NCBI GenBank assembly: GCA_015490675.1
Contig: WFXI01000306.1
Span: 1-6,446 of the forward strand
From: Hydrogenothermaceae bacterium
GTDB lineage: Bacteria > Aquificota > Aquificia > Aquificales > Hydrogenothermaceae
Length of the DNA: 6,446 bases
Direction of reading: 5' to 3'
The notes below the pieces were generated by a model, which made no database searches, was not told the origin of the DNA, and saw nothing but the letters and a program-made list of their open reading frames with translations. Below, piece after piece: positions 5,766 to 6,446 of this stretch. Made by a program: the position numbers and the translations under genes. Numbering within the stretch: the first letter of the stretch is position 1; every line of letters starts with the position of its first letter.

Positions 5766-5826
5766 CATTTTCTGTTTTTCGGTCAGTGGGTAAGATGTCC
5801 GCCAACATCTTACCCCTTCCTTTTTT
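5745..5826 (+). ncRNA. Putative counter-transcribed (antisense) RNA of the replication operon leader
   Basis: About 80 nt from the predicted start near 5745 to the T-run after the terminator hairpin. It has two stem-loops: TGTAG/CTACA (5751-5755, 5764-5768) and the 11-bp terminator stem. It contains no start codon with a ribosome site. It is fully complementary to part of the leftward leader that begins near 5865, so it would pair with the replication mRNA in cis. This is the arrangement of plasmid copy-control RNAs. It is inferred from promoter and terminator signals only. Confidence 0.6.
5788..5826 (+). terminator. Rho-independent terminator of the rightward small RNA
   Basis: GGGTAAGATGT (5788-5798) pairs perfectly with ACATCTTACCC (5805-5815) across a CCGCCA loop, followed by CTTCCTTTTTTC. 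The T-run lies only on the rightward side; read leftward the stem is followed by ACTGACCG, so it should not stop the replication operon transcript as it stands. Confidence 0.75.
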
Positions 5827-5869
5827 CTTCCTTATTCAATTTTTAATTTTCTTTATTTTTTGCAATTCA

Positions 5870-5903
5870 ATTATAGCATAAATTAAAAATAAAATCCTGT
5901 CAA
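5870..5903 (-). promoter_or_regulatory. Sigma70-type promoter of the replication operon
   Basis: Read leftward: a perfect -35 TTGACA (5898-5903), 17 bp, and -10 TATGCT (5875-5880), with a perfect TATAAT overlapping at 5870-5875 (22-bp spacer). Transcription would start around 5863-5868, about 250 nt before the RHH start codon, leaving a long leader. The -35 overlaps the end of the upstream broken frame. Confidence 0.75.
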
Positions 5904-6177
5904 ACCCTTGTTATTTCTGTTTGAAATAGTTTCAATTTGTAACATTTTTCCAAAAAAATTTCAGGCTCAATTTCATTGCTATATTTCCATCTTATATTTT
6001 GGATTTTCCTTTGGAGTTGCCATTTATCAACTTCAGATTTAGCTTTTATTTTTAAGGATAGTCAAACTCAGCATCTTCTTTAGGAGCTTCTATTATTTCA
6101 GCCTTTTCAATTCCCGGTAAATTGTTTATTCCTTCTAAAAGTTTTAAGTGTTTTGATAATTTTATTGTTTTACTCAT
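5900..6177 (-). pseudogene. Small gene interrupted by a frameshift (41 + 53 codons)
   Basis: The first part starts with ATG at 6177, has AAAAGG upstream and encodes 41 residues (MSKTIKLSKHLKLLEGINNL...EDAEFDYP) up to a stop at 6052. The -1 frame is open from 6061 to a stop at 5900 and encodes a protein-like, charged stretch (LKIKAKSEVDKWQLQRKIQN...ITRV) but has no ATG, GTG or TTG start near its beginning. The two frames overlap by 10 bases at TATCCTTAA. One missing T in that CCTT would join them into roughly 90 residues. A real mutation, a sequencing error, or a programmed shift are all possible. The product is not recognised. If only the first part is real, it is a complete 41-residue peptide. 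Confidence 0.5.
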
Positions 6178-6190
6178 ATCTGAAAACCTT

Positions 6191-6304
6191 TTAATGCTTC
6201 CTTTCCTCTAAATAGTCTTGAATAGACTGGAAAGCCATTATTCCAAAAACTGTTAAAACTGTTAACCCTGCTATAAGAAGAAGGATTAATAAAAATATTT
6301 CCAT
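6191..6304 (-). CDS. Single-pass membrane peptide, 37 residues
   Basis: The sequence is MEIFLLILLLIAGLTVLTVF... with one hydrophobic helix covering residues 3-24 and a charged C-terminal tail (QDYLEERKH). It has a strong AAAGGAG site eight bases before the ATG, and lies 2 bp after the end of the preceding membrane protein and 13 bp before the next small gene. Function not recognised. The size and single helix would suit a small phage or plasmid membrane factor (holin-like, toxin or regulatory peptide), none of which can be chosen from sequence. Confidence 0.7.
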   Translation of the reverse strand: MEIFLLILLLIAGLTVLTVFGIMAFQSIQDYLEERKH

Positions 6305-6306
6305 AA

Positions 6307-6446
6307 TTACAACTCCTTTAATTTTTTCCTAATAGTAGCCCAAATATAAAAGGTTATAATTGCAATAAATATTAGCAAAATGGTTAATATGACAATAAAA
6401 ACGGCATCAATAATTGTTTGATATTGCCTTACTAATTCTAATTTTG
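6307..6446 (-). CDS. C-terminal end of a single-pass membrane protein
   Basis: The leftward frame is open from the window edge (first whole codon at 6444) to a stop at 6307, giving 45 residues: KLELVRQYQTIIDAV, a hydrophobic helix of about 22 residues rich in I/L/F/V (15-36), then a basic tail (IRKKLKEL). The start lies outside the window. The stop is 2 bp from the next ATG, and that gene's ribosome site lies inside this frame, so the two are probably co-translated. Not recognised. Confidence 0.65.
   Translation of the reverse strand, partial: KLELVRQYQTIIDAVFIVILTILLIFIAIITFYIWATIRKKLKEL

Larger units (their letters stand above)
5640..5820 (-). promoter_or_regulatory. Leader with long-range complementary arms (possible RNA switch)
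   Basis: GGAAAGGGTAAGATG (5640-5654) is complementary to CATCTTACCCCTTCC (5806-5820) over 15 positions with one difference that becomes a G-U pair in the leftward RNA. Inside, ACTGACCG (5668-5675) pairs with CGGTCAGT (5780-5787). The same segment 5805-5815 can instead pair locally with 5788-5798. The leader of the replication operon therefore has two mutually exclusive folds, one of which brings the far arm next to the RHH gene start. The layout could also be read as a small inverted-repeat element. Confidence 0.55.

Noticed and set aside
5788..5815. Terminator acting on the leftward replication transcript
   Set aside because: No U-run follows the stem in the leftward direction; the T-run is on the rightward side only.

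Overview
The window looks like the replication module of a plasmid or phage-like satellite from a strongly AT-rich bacterium, with an IS200/IS605-type tnpB element at its left edge. The A+T richness, the AUA/AAA/AGA-rich coding and the resemblance of the large replication protein to the primase-polymerase/helicase of deep-sea-vent phage NrS-1 suggest a low-GC thermophilic or vent bacterium (Aquificota or Campylobacterota would fit). That placement is inference only; nothing here fixes the species.

Layout, left to right. Bases 1-905 are the 3' part of an IS605-type element: the C-terminal 279 residues of TnpB with all RuvC and zinc-ribbon residues present, followed by the element right end and its probable reRNA (omega RNA). 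Bases 906-2284 hold no convincing gene but are dense in repeats: a structured GC-island block (about 1090-1268), a cluster of AAAAGACACCCC-like repeats (1379-1500), a cluster of GACACAT repeats with spacings near one helical turn (1807-1885), and two sets of CCCGACAA/TTGTCGGG repeats (1911-2019 and 2144-2248) on either side of a nearly C-free AT-rich tract (2020-2143). The last arrangement closely resembles the origin of SaPI-type satellites.

Bases 2285-5613 are a four-gene leftward operon: a 61-residue ribbon-helix-helix (CopG-like) protein, a 110-residue SpoVG-like protein, a 67-residue unknown, and an 878-residue primase-polymerase plus DnaG-like zinc-domain plus SF3-type helicase protein. 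The genes overlap or nearly touch and each has its own Shine-Dalgarno sequence. The operon runs towards the putative origin just beyond the last gene.

Bases 5614-5903 are the control region. A good sigma70-type promoter (5870-5903) fires leftward into a leader of about 250 nt. Inside that leader, on the opposite strand, lie an extended -10 promoter (5709-5738), an RNA of about 80 nt with two stem-loops, and a rho-independent terminator (5788-5826). The leader also carries distant complementary arms that could compete with the terminator-derived hairpin, and an operator-like palindrome covers the -35 of the antisense promoter. The proposed model is that replication gene expression is set by a counter-transcribed RNA together with the RHH repressor, by analogy with the copG-rep/RNAII circuit of pMV158. 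This is inferred from sequence signals alone.

Bases 5900-6446 carry small leftward genes upstream of the control region: a 41-residue frame that seems to continue after a -1 shift (broken or frameshifted gene), a 37-residue single-pass membrane peptide, and the end of another single-pass membrane protein that runs off the window.
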